DNA of 17,085 nucleotides from Candidatus Thorarchaeota archaeon MP11T_1 (GTDB taxonomy: Archaea > Asgardarchaeota > Thorarchaeia > Thorarchaeales > Thorarchaeaceae): positions 1-17,085 of the forward strand of contig PJET01000046.1 of assembly GCA_002825515.1 (NCBI GenBank). Reading direction: 5' to 3'. Under the pieces are notes generated by a model that was not told the DNA's origin, ran no database searches, and saw nothing but the letters and a program-made list of their open reading frames with translations. The position numbers and the translations under genes are program-made. Below, in pieces: positions 6,857 to 13,931 of the stretch (positions within the stretch are counted from its first letter, which is position 1; every line of letters begins with the position of its first letter).

Positions 6857-8695
6857 ATGTTTGATAGAGCCACTAAATGCGTCTTATTACTGGCATTGTG
6901 CATGGTCTTTTTGTCCTTGACGCCTGTAGCGGACCTTGAAGGGATAGCTACTCAGTCAACAACGGTGGGTTCAGAAACTAAAAAACAGGGAATGTGTCTT
7001 GCAGGCACCCCACATGGTCCCATAGTGATTTTTGGAGATGGGAACTTCGCCGACACAGCTCTGTTAGAGGGATGGTCTGGGGATGGTTCTCCTGAGAGCC
7101 CGTTCATAATTGATGGGTTAGACATTGACCTTGGAGGTGGAGAAGGTCACTGCATAAGCATCACCAACACACGAGTCTGCTTCATCATACGTAACTGCAA
7201 ACTCACTGGTGCCAGCCATGGATCAGGAGCCGGAATCCTATTGGATAATGTCAGGCGTAGCAAACTGGTGAAGAACATAGTCGATGGTAACCATTTCGGT
7301 ATCCACGAAATCAACTCACATAACAACACCGTAGTGAACAACACCTGCACTAACAACGAGTGGTCTGGCATCCACCTTTTTGAATCGGATTTCAACACTG
7401 TTGTTAACAACACTTGTAACAACAACGATGACCGTGGCATCACCCTCGATAGCTCAAATTACAACATCGTGGTGAACAACACCTGCACCAATAACGCCTT
7501 TTGTGGCATTATCCTCGTGGGATCATTTTACAACACTGTGTCGAACAACATCTGCACCAGCAATGAATTCGGCATGTTCATAATAATCTGTGGTCGCAAC
7601 ACCATGGCGAACAACACCTGCACCAATAACAACGTACATGGCATTTTCCTCTACGAATCAGTTTACAACACCATGGCGAACAACACCTGCACCAACAACT
7701 GGGTTGGCATCTACCTCGATTTCTCAAATTACAATATCATGGTCAACAACATCTGTAACAGCAACACCGCAAATGGCATTTACCTTTATTACTCAGATAC
7801 CAACACCGTGGCGAACAACACCTGCACCAACAACCACTATGAAGGTGGCATCTACCTCGATTTCTCAGATTTCAACATCGTGATCAATAGCATCTGTAAT
7901 AACAACAATTTCGGCATTTACCTTTATCACTCAGATTCCAACACCGTGGCGAACAACGAATGCAACAACAACAACAATAATGGCTTCGCCCTCTGGGAAT
8001 CAGATTCCAACATTGTGACTGACAACACCTGCACTAGCAACGAAATTGGCATCTCCCTTGAGTTATCAGGTTCTAACACCCTGGCGAACAACATCTGTAA
8101 TAACAACAGGGTTGGCATCTACCTCGACTTCTCTGGTAACAACACCGTGACTCACAACACCTGCACTAGCAACGAAATTGGCATTTCCCTCGATTTATCA
8201 GGTTCCAACACCCTGGCGAACAACATCTGTAATAACTACAGGGTTGGCATCTACCTATTGATGTCGGAGAACAACATCGTAGTGAACAACACTTGCAATA
8301 ACAACAGGATTGGCATCTACCTAGATCACTCAGATTATAACATCTTGGTCAACAGCACCTGCCTCAGCAACAGCGAACATGCTATCTACCTCGTTAATTC
8401 AGGTTCCAACACCGTGGCGAACAACATGATTAGAAACGCCGAGTTTGATCCTATAGATCTCCTGTTGGTCGTGCTCCTAGGAATCTCATTGCTTGGTGCA
8501 GAATGGTGGGTGGTTTCTGACAAGAATAGTGGGTGGCCTCAGGTAATAGGCAATGGCGAATCTGGCATTTCATCCAGCCTGGATGAAATCATTGTACCAA
8601 CTATGTATAGATTGGTCTCTTGGGTCCGTAAGAGAAGGTCCCTCGAGCATGTAGATGCCAACGAGACTCTTGAACCGGACTTATCGGACCAGTGA
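6857..8695 (+). CDS. NosD-like parallel beta-helix surface protein 1
   Basis: The 612 aa product has a signal peptide (MFDRATK then hydrophobic to about residue 25). A cap domain follows with IVIFGDGNF, GWSGDGSPESPF and IIDGLDIDLGGG, the usual opening of archaeal NosD/CASH-type beta-helices. About 17 coils of 22-24 residues follow (pattern N-T/I-V-x-N-N-T/I-C-x-x-N...G-I-Y-L-x-x-S). Sixteen consecutive coils carry Cys at the same place, and eight of those carry an N-x-T sequon directly before the Cys. A membrane helix (about 531-553) precedes a cytoplasmic tail of 59 residues with VPTMYRLVSWVRKRR and terminal LEPDLSDQ. The fold usually binds or cleaves glycans, but no polysaccharide-lyase active site is visible, so a structural or adhesive role is as likely. 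ATG 6857 was chosen by SD spacing and alignment to the two paralogues. Confidence 0.85.
   Translation: MFDRATKCVLLLALCMVFLSLTPVADLEGIATQSTTVGSETKKQGMCLAGTPHGPIVIFGDGNFADTALLEGWSGDGSPESPFIIDGLDIDLGGGEGHCISITNTRVCFIIRNCKLTGASHGSGAGILLDNVRRSKLVKNIVDGNHFGIHEINSHNNTVVNNTCTNNEWSGIHLFESDFNTVVNNTCNNNDDRGITLDSSNYNIVVNNTCTNNAFCGIILVGSFYNTVSNNICTSNEFGMFIIICGRNTMANNTCTNNNVHGIFLYESVYNTMANNTCTNNWVGIYLDFSNYNIMVNNICNSNTANGIYLYYSDTNTVANNTCTNNHYEGGIYLDFSDFNIVINSICNNNNFGIYLYHSDSNTVANNECNNNNNNGFALWESDSNIVTDNTCTSNEIGISLELSGSNTLANNICNNNRVGIYLDFSGNNTVTHNTCTSNEIGISLDLSGSNTLANNICNNYRVGIYLLMSENNIVVNNTCNNNRIGIYLDHSDYNILVNSTCLSNSEHAIYLVNSGSNTVANNMIRNAEFDPIDLLLVVLLGISLLGAEWWVVSDKNSGWPQVIGNGESGISSSLDEIIVPTMYRLVSWVRKRRSLEHVDANETLEPDLSDQ
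8023..8254 (+). repeat. 132-base tandem duplication of two beta-helix coils
   Basis: Sequence from 8023 to about 8122 recurs at 8155 to about 8254 with only a few substitutions, an offset of exactly 132 bases or 44 codons, i.e. two coils. The encoded units are NTCTSNEIGIS...NICNNNRVGIYL and its near copy. This is evidence for recent in-frame expansion. Confidence 0.85.
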
Positions 8696-8739
8696 AGACT
8701 CGCCACGGCTATACATCTATGGTTTAAAATGAAGAAGGA

Positions 8740-8866
8740 TGGAGAATAAAGCCCCCTCGAAATTCAAATTGGATTACATCTGTTTCTCTTGCCTAGATGG
8801 CAGATAGTCCTGCCCGAATATCTCCCGTGCCACGATGATTCTCGGTAAACTTATGTCAAAGTCATG
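8740..8866 (+). repeat. Intergenic element copy R7 (full length)
   Basis: A weak GA/CT hairpin remnant is followed by CGAAATTCAAATTGGATTACATCTG, the TTGCC-TAGAT-GGCAG stem, the AGATA/TATCT stem and CCACGATGATTCTC. It then has the GGTAAACTTATGTCAAAG extension. It serves both as the 3' flank of beta-helix gene 1 and the 5' flank of gene 2, and shares the ATTACATCTG variant with R8 and R11. Confidence 0.75.
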
Positions 8867-8887
8867 AGAATAGTCTAGTCTGAATGT

Positions 8888-8986
8888 TGTCATAGCAATG
8901 ACATCTCTCAAAGATTCCTTAAGCTGATCTCAAGGAACGCAACGATTTCTTGCATTTCAACACAAGTAAGAAAGGAGAGAATGAAT
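8888..8986 (+). promoter_or_regulatory. Conserved leader of beta-helix gene 2 with small hairpin
   Basis: TGTCAT (8888-8893) pairs with ATGACA (8898-8903) around AGCA. CTGATCTCAAGGAACGCAAC, then TTTCAACACA and GAAAGGAGAGA, follow, matching the gene 3 leader throughout and the gene 1 leader in its right part. The GGAG at 8974-8977 is nine bases from the ATG at 8987. Confidence 0.6.
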
Positions 8987-10606
8987 ATGCCCGCCAGAAT
9001 CAGTATCTGCTTCATGCTACTGACTTTGTTCATGTTCTTATTGGTCTTGACACCAGTAGCAGACCCTGGAGGGACAGCTGCTCAGTCGACTAAGGTGGTT
9101 TCAGAACCTGAGAAACGGGGAATGCTTGTTACAGGCACCCCACCTGGTCCCATAGTGATTGATGGAGATGCTAACTTCTCGAACACAGCTCTGCTAGAGG
9201 GATGGCCTGGTGATGGTTCTCCTGAGAACCCGTACATAATTGATGGGTTGGACATTGACCTTGGTGGGGAAGACGGTTCCTGCATAAGCATCAGCAACAC
9301 GCGAGTCAGCTTCATTATACGCAACTGCAATCTTACTCGTGCTGAATCTGGAATCTTCCTAAAGAATGTCACCAATAGTGAGCTAGTCAACAACACCTGC
9401 AACAGCAACGGCATTGGCATTTTCCTCATTGGCTCAGATTCCAACAACTTGGCGAACAACACCTCCAACAGTAACGAACATGGCATCGCCCTCAGTGGCT
9501 CAGATACCAACATCTTGGTGAACAACACCTGCTGCATCAACACTATTTATGGCATCAGCCTTGATCACTCAAATTTCAGTACTATAGCTGACAACACCTG
9601 CAACAGCAACGAAATTGGCATCTACCTTCGGTCCACAAATACCAGCACTTTGGTTGACAACATCTGTACTAGCAACCATATTGGTATCTCACTCTTCGTA
9701 TCACATTTCAACAATATGGCTGACAACACCTGTACCCGTAATACCTATGGCATCTACCTCTACATCTCAAGTCACAACACAGTTACGTACAATAACTGCT
9801 CCATTAACTACATTGGCATGTATCTGGTGCTATCGAGTCACAACACAGTAGTGAACAACACCTGCAACAGTAATAGTGGAGAGGGCGTTTCGCTCTTTCG
9901 GTCAGAACACAACACCATGGCTGACAACACCTGCAACAACAACTTGTGGAATGGCATCTACCTCGACTTCTCGAGTCACAACACCGTGGCTAACAATACC
10001 TGCTCCATTAACTACAATGGCATCTATCTTGAGGCATCGAGGAACAACACCGTAACGAGTAACATATGCTTCAACAACTTCGAAAATGGTATCACCCTCC
10101 AAAGCTCAAATTCCAGTACCGTGGCGAAAAACACCTGCTCTAGCAACTCCGAAAATGGCATCAATCTCCTTTACTCATCTTGGAACACCGTGTCTGACAA
10201 CATCTGCAACAACAACAGGATTGGCATCTCATTCTATGAATCACATTTCAACACTGTGGTGAACAACACCTGCCGCAACAACACCGAACATGATATTATC
10301 GCGGTGTTTGAATTCGAGGATTTTAATGCTGAGCTTCTTCTGTTGCTCGTGCTGGTAGGAATCACATTGCTGAGTGCGGAATGGTGGGTGGTCTCTGCTA
10401 GAAGTGGTCCAAACGATACCCTTGATTCAACAAATTATAGATCAGCTTCTTGGCACCGTAGGAAATGGTCCATCAAGCACGTAGATGTCGACGATTCAAT
10501 CATTGTACCAACAAAATATCGATTTGTTTCTTGGCTCCGCAATAGAAGGTTTCTCAAGCACGTAGATGCCGACGAGTCTCTTGAACCAGACTCATCGGAC
10601 CAGTGA
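8987..10606 (+). CDS. NosD-like parallel beta-helix surface protein 2
   Basis: The 539 aa product has a signal peptide (MPARIS then hydrophobic). The cap domain has IVIDGDANFS, GWPGDGSPENPY and IIDGLDIDLGG. About 14 coils follow, 13 with the aligned Cys and one where Ser replaces it (NNTSNSN), with frequent NNT sequons. A membrane helix (about 448-469) and a 70-residue cytoplasmic tail complete it. The tail is longer than in the paralogues because its YR..SW.R...KHVD.D segment occurs twice before the terminal LEPDSSDQ. ATG 8987 aligns with the starts of the paralogues and has the same SD spacing; an ATG six bases upstream is possible. Function as for protein 1: surface-exposed, ligand unknown. 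Confidence 0.85.
   Translation: MPARISICFMLLTLFMFLLVLTPVADPGGTAAQSTKVVSEPEKRGMLVTGTPPGPIVIDGDANFSNTALLEGWPGDGSPENPYIIDGLDIDLGGEDGSCISISNTRVSFIIRNCNLTRAESGIFLKNVTNSELVNNTCNSNGIGIFLIGSDSNNLANNTSNSNEHGIALSGSDTNILVNNTCCINTIYGISLDHSNFSTIADNTCNSNEIGIYLRSTNTSTLVDNICTSNHIGISLFVSHFNNMADNTCTRNTYGIYLYISSHNTVTYNNCSINYIGMYLVLSSHNTVVNNTCNSNSGEGVSLFRSEHNTMADNTCNNNLWNGIYLDFSSHNTVANNTCSINYNGIYLEASRNNTVTSNICFNNFENGITLQSSNSSTVAKNTCSSNSENGINLLYSSWNTVSDNICNNNRIGISFYESHFNTVVNNTCRNNTEHDIIAVFEFEDFNAELLLLLVLVGITLLSAEWWVVSARSGPNDTLDSTNYRSASWHRRKWSIKHVDVDDSIIVPTKYRFVSWLRNRRFLKHVDADESLEPDSSDQ
10435..10578 (+). repeat. Duplicated tail segment within beta-helix gene 2
   Basis: Two segments of roughly 60 bases (10435-10496 and 10516-10578) encode YRSASWHRRKWSIKHVDVDDS and YRFVSWLRNRRFLKHVDADES. 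DNA such as AAGCACGTAGATG is shared. The paralogues have a single copy. Confidence 0.75.
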
Positions 10607-10644
10607 AGGTTCGCCACTGCTACACTCAGTCAGTCCAAAATGAA

Positions 10645-10758
10645 GAATGAGGGAGCATCAAGCTCCCTCGAATTTCAAATTTGATTACATCTGTTTCTCT
10701 TGTTTATCCAACAAATTATCAGGTCCGAAGATTTCTCGTGTCGTTCATCCGTCGGTCA
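10645..10758 (+). repeat. Intergenic element copy R8 (compensatory stem changes)
   Basis: A perfect hairpin GAGGGAGC (10649-10656) / GCTCCCTC (10662-10669) is followed by CGAATTTCAAATTTGATTACATCTG and TTTCTC. The first stem reads TTGTT-TATCC-AACAA instead of TTGCC-TGTAC-GGCAG, and the second pairs AAAT with ATTT instead of AGAT with ATCT. Spacing is unchanged base for base, so both stems survive with different letters. The 3' end departs from the consensus after CTCGTG. Confidence 0.75.
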
Positions 10759-10806
10759 AAAGATTGAAGTAGATTCTGCATCATTTTCATTACGGGACCA
10801 TGTTTT

Positions 10807-10827
10807 CTACAATGAATATCATTGTAG
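10807..10827. promoter_or_regulatory. 9-bp perfect inverted repeat upstream of the protease gene
   Basis: CTACAATGA (10807-10815) and TCATTGTAG (10819-10827) are separated by only ATA and lie 40 bases before the protease ATG. The three-base loop suits a dimeric-regulator operator as well as or better than an RNA hairpin. Confidence 0.5.
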
Positions 10828-10866
10828 AGTACCTGAGATGAGAATTAGAAGAGGTGACTAGACAAT

Positions 10867-11880
10867 ATGAGGATTGAAGAAATAAGGCAGATACATGAGA
10901 AGAGGCTATTGAGGATGGCTAATGTAGTAGGAGTGATGATAGGGTACAAGGTAATAGCAGGTGAAAAGACTGACACACTAAGCATAATCTGCCTGGTAGA
11001 AAAGAAAATCAAGGAGCAGGACATGAAAAAGCAAGACCTCCTCCCCTCTGACATTGATGGAGAACTTATCGATGTGATTCAGGTCGGGAAACTAAGGGCT
11101 CTTCAATTCAATAAAAAAGATCGGCATAGGCCTTGTCCGATGGGCACCTCTGGAGGTCACTATCTAATTACTGCAGGCACAAACGGAGAGTTACTTAGAG
11201 ACAAGAAGACAGGCAAGACATGCATAGGAACCAACAATCATGTTGGGGCAAACTCAAATAACGCTCAGATTGGAGATCCCTACCTTCAGCCTGGTCCATA
11301 TGACGGTGGCACCGTTCAAAATGACACCATAGGACATCTCTTGAGGTTCGTTCCAATAAGCTTCGTCATGGACCAGAGTGAATGTGCAGCAGCAAGGTTC
11401 TGGAGTGGAATCTATAATGTTCCGGCAAGGGCGTTTGGAAGAAAAACAAGGCTTCACCCGGTGGTTGCATACCCTGAGTATAATCTTGTGGACGCAGCGA
11501 TGATCGAGGTCGCTAACAGTGATGTTTCAAGTGACATTGTAGACATTGGAACGCCGCGAGGTGTCAGAGATGCCCAACTAGATTTGCTTGTACAGAAATC
11601 TGGACGAACATCATGTCACACAGTTGATGGAGCGGTCACAGGTATTGATGCGACCCTGGGTCCCATAGATTATGGAGGGAAACTTGCATACTTTAGAGAT
11701 CAGATAGTCATAAGCAAGGAGGGTTTTAGTGCTGGAGGAGACTCAGGTAGTCTGATATTGGATAAGGAGGGATATGCTGTAGGCAAGCTCTTTGCTGGTA
11801 GTGACGAGCAGCACATTACAATCGCAAATCCGATACAGACCTACCTAGACCTCCTTGAAGCAGAATTAGTAACTCAATGA
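10867..11880 (+). CDS. Trypsin-fold serine protease with N-terminal accessory domain, no signal peptide
   Basis: The 337 aa protein is led by a strong SD (GAGGTGA, 10851-10857). Residues 1-80 form a small domain (VVGVMIGYKVIAGEKT, IICLVEKK, LPSDIDGELIDVIQVG) common before this type of protease. The protease domain follows, with probable triad His125 (GTNNHVGANSN), Asp209 (NLVDAAMIEV) and Ser293 (SAGGDSGSLIL). GDPYLQPGPYDGG and IGHLLRFVPI are typical of the bacterial/archaeal group related to the plant NAL1-type trypsin fold. With no signal peptide it is likely intracellular, unusual for an S1-like enzyme. The N-domain resembles a propeptide or intramolecular chaperone; it is repeated alone in the next gene, nine bases downstream. 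Substrate is unknown. Confidence 0.85.
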   Translation: MRIEEIRQIHEKRLLRMANVVGVMIGYKVIAGEKTDTLSIICLVEKKIKEQDMKKQDLLPSDIDGELIDVIQVGKLRALQFNKKDRHRPCPMGTSGGHYLITAGTNGELLRDKKTGKTCIGTNNHVGANSNNAQIGDPYLQPGPYDGGTVQNDTIGHLLRFVPISFVMDQSECAAARFWSGIYNVPARAFGRKTRLHPVVAYPEYNLVDAAMIEVANSDVSSDIVDIGTPRGVRDAQLDLLVQKSGRTSCHTVDGAVTGIDATLGPIDYGGKLAYFRDQIVISKEGFSAGGDSGSLILDKEGYAVGKLFAGSDEQHITIANPIQTYLDLLEAELVTQ

Positions 11881-11889
11881 GGTTGCTCT

Positions 11890-12141
11890 ATGGTCACTAT
11901 AGACGAAGTAAGACGGGTAAAGGCTGAATATGAAGCGGAACTCATGAGAAAACTCGGAGTCGTAGGTGTCGCGATTGGCTATAAACAGATTAATGGCAGA
12001 AAGACCAACCAGCTCTGCATTATTTGTTATGTTGTTAAGAAAAAACGAATGGGAGAGATTGAGGAGCGGGATATCATCCCAAGGGAAATAGATGGCGTTC
12101 CAGTGGATGTAATCGAATCTGGACAGATTCAAGCTCTTTGA
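11890..12141 (+). CDS. Stand-alone copy of the protease N-terminal domain
   Basis: The 83 aa product matches residues 1-80 of the upstream protease along its whole length: RRVKAEYEAELMRKLG, VVGVAIGYKQINGRKT, LCIICYVVKKKR, IIPREIDGVPVDVIESG, IQAL. It stops exactly where the protease's accessory domain ends. GAGGT overlapping the protease stop codon serves as SD, so the pair is almost certainly co-translated. It could act in trans as a folding helper or inhibitor of the protease, as free propeptide-like proteins do in other protease families; that role is inference. Alternatively it is a protease gene truncated by arrival of the element copy that begins right after its stop. The intact frame and SD favour a working gene. 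Confidence 0.8.
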   Translation: MVTIDEVRRVKAEYEAELMRKLGVVGVAIGYKQINGRKTNQLCIICYVVKKKRMGEIEERDIIPREIDGVPVDVIESGQIQAL

Positions 12142-12235
12142 ATAAATTGCGTCTGCTTCTCTTGCCTGTACGGCAGATAGTCAGGTCCGTAGGTTTCATG
12201 AGCTGTAACGATTTTTTACTAGTTTCCGATACAAT
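12142..12235 (+). repeat. Intergenic element copy R9 (no leading hairpin)
   Basis: It begins straight after the upstream stop codon: AATAAATTGCGTCTGCTTCTC, TTGCC-TGTAC-GGCAG, ATAGTCAGGTCCG, then a diverged GAGCTGTAACGATT end followed by CTAGT and GATACAAT as in R2. The GA/CT hairpin present in other copies is absent. Confidence 0.65.
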
Positions 12236-12310
12236 GGCAGAGTCTGTATCAAAGACATTGTCATGGGTCTTCATTGTATGCGAAAATGCCATTAGATAGA
12301 TAACCCATCA

Positions 12311-13636
12311 ATGATAACCGGTTGTGAAGGAGTGTCAGATGTAACTCAGAGCCAGCGGATAGAACGTATCTTCACATTCGACTTCATTCGTGGAGGTGCG
12401 ATAATTGGTATTCTGATCTTTCACAGAGTGCTCTGGGACTGGTTCTTTCAGACTTTTGACGGCACCACAGAGTTGCCACCTGAAATTGCCATCCTTTATC
12501 TCTTCATCACGATGGCGGGTATTTTCTATGTTATCTCTGGCTCAGTATATAGCTTCATGATTCACAAACGTCTGTCATCGGGGAAAATAAGCGAGAAGCA
12601 GGTAATCCTGGGTGGCTGGGTCACGGGTTTAATCCTTATTATCTATAGCTCGATAATGCGTATCTTTCTGATTAGATTCATCGATGATACGATGCCTTTG
12701 GTTCAAGCAGACCCAACACTGGATAATGGCACGGGAATTCTACCCTATCTGATTCTTCATGGAAGACTTCCTGATCCTCTGTTACTCCCTGGACAGTTCA
12801 TTGGAATTGAAACACTGGCAATGATTGGCTTCACCATTATCTTCGTTTCCACTGTTCTTGGTCTGTTCTACAGATGGAAAGGACTTGAAAATCCACGATT
12901 CGTCTACATATTGTTGGCGGCCATTGGAGCAATAATTCTGATATTTTCTCCAATCTTGAGGGTGACGATTGGTTATGTGGCTGAATCTGCTTTCCAGAGT
13001 GGAAACTTCCTATTGGCCTTCTTCATTTACCCCTTTACGAATGGGATGATGCCACTCTTTCCACATCTCTCGTATGGTTGTTTTGGTGCTATGCTTGGGC
13101 TCGCGATTGCGCGACATGAGTCACCAAAGAAGGTTTTAGGAATACTCCTTATCTCTGCTGTAATCTTTCTTGTCGTAGGTGTTCTCTTCTCAGGAAACTA
13201 CCAAGGATTGCCTGGTCAGGAACCTTTCGATTGGATGTCCAATGTAGAACTCATCGCACGGAAGTTCGTACAGCTTGGTTTCTTCTTTTTCCTGTTCTTT
13301 CTTGGACTTGCTCTGGTAGATTATCGTCACAGGGAGCACAATGAGGGAGGAATCAGCCTGAGTTCACCATTCATCTTGTTTGGCAAGCTTGCACTCACTG
13401 TCTACATCCTAGAGGGTTTGATGGCAGTGATCATTCAAAGACTTGTGAGTCCTATCTGGTTGGCTTGGAACGCAACATTTCCGAACATCGTGCTTTTTGG
13501 TTGCCTGAATGTTGTAGTCTGGTATGGAATATTGAGGCTCTGGAAACGATACGAGTTCAAAGGGTCTCTTGAGTGGGTCATGGCGTCACTTGTCAGGAAA
13601 TTATCGGGTAAGACATCATCTCGGTTTCGTGATTAG
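12311..13636 (+). CDS. Multi-pass membrane protein, acyltransferase-like (DUF1624/YeiB-like start)
   Basis: The 441 aa product has about ten membrane helices. The first begins with RIFTFDFIRGGAIIGILIFH (residues 19-38), close to the RGxAIxGI..H opening of the heparan-alpha-glucosaminide acetyltransferase/DUF1624/YeiB group, in which a membrane His or Asp takes part in acyl transfer. His38 is the candidate here. Later loops (LPGQFIGIETLAMIG, FPHLSYGCFGAMLGLAIARHE, FGKLALTVYILEGL) fit such transporters/acyltransferases. The most likely role is acylation of a surface glycan or lipid across the membrane, with modest confidence. No clear SD precedes ATG 12311; an internal GTG at 12332 is the alternative. 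The gene stands alone between elements R9 and R10. Confidence 0.75.
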   Translation: MITGCEGVSDVTQSQRIERIFTFDFIRGGAIIGILIFHRVLWDWFFQTFDGTTELPPEIAILYLFITMAGIFYVISGSVYSFMIHKRLSSGKISEKQVILGGWVTGLILIIYSSIMRIFLIRFIDDTMPLVQADPTLDNGTGILPYLILHGRLPDPLLLPGQFIGIETLAMIGFTIIFVSTVLGLFYRWKGLENPRFVYILLAAIGAIILIFSPILRVTIGYVAESAFQSGNFLLAFFIYPFTNGMMPLFPHLSYGCFGAMLGLAIARHESPKKVLGILLISAVIFLVVGVLFSGNYQGLPGQEPFDWMSNVELIARKFVQLGFFFFLFFLGLALVDYRHREHNEGGISLSSPFILFGKLALTVYILEGLMAVIIQRLVSPIWLAWNATFPNIVLFGCLNVVVWYGILRLWKRYEFKGSLEWVMASLVRKLSGKTSSRFRD

Positions 13637-13674
13637 CCTGAAACTCATCTAAGTTATCTTCTCCATATAGAGCG

Positions 13675-13806
13675 AGTGAGGAGATAGGAAGACCCTCTCT
13701 CGATTTGAAATATGTAACTACATCTGTTTCTCTTGCCTGTACGGTAGATAGTCAGGTCTAAAGACTTCACGCGCCATGACGATTCTCGATAAACTTATGT
13801 CAAAGA
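13675..13806 (+). repeat. Intergenic element copy R10 (full length)
   Basis: An imperfect GA/CT hairpin (about 13680-13702) is followed by CGATTTGAAATATG, AACTACATCTG, TTGCC-TGTAC-GGTAG (a G-U pair keeps the stem), ATAGTCAGGTC and GCGCCATGACGATTCTC. The TAAACTTATGTCAAAG extension shared with R6 and R7 follows. It is placed directly before beta-helix gene 3. Confidence 0.75.
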
Positions 13807-13832
13807 TATCAAAATACCCTAAACTGCAGTGT

Positions 13833-13931
13833 TGTCATTTCCTTGACATATCTCAAAAATTTCTTGTGCTGATCTCAAACAACGCAACGACTTCTAGCAT
13901 TTCAACACTAATAGGAAAGGAGAGAGACCAT
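13833..13931 (+). promoter_or_regulatory. Conserved leader of beta-helix gene 3 with small hairpin
   Basis: TGTCA (13833-13837) pairs with TGACA (13844-13848), the same stem core as in the gene 2 leader but with an unrelated six-base loop. CTGATCTCAAACAACGCAAC, TTTCAACACT and GGAAAGGAGAGAG follow, with the GGAG nine bases from the ATG at 13932. The frame open from 13776 is read-through of this leader. Confidence 0.6.

Noticed and set aside
7315..8430. Regularly spaced repeats resembling a CRISPR array
   Set aside because: The 66-69-base period encodes in-frame beta-helix coils with no unique spacers between constant repeats.
13776..13931. N-terminal extension of beta-helix protein 3 from ATG 13776
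   Set aside because: It lies in element R10 and the conserved leader, would bury the signal peptide, and does not match the extension of gene 1.
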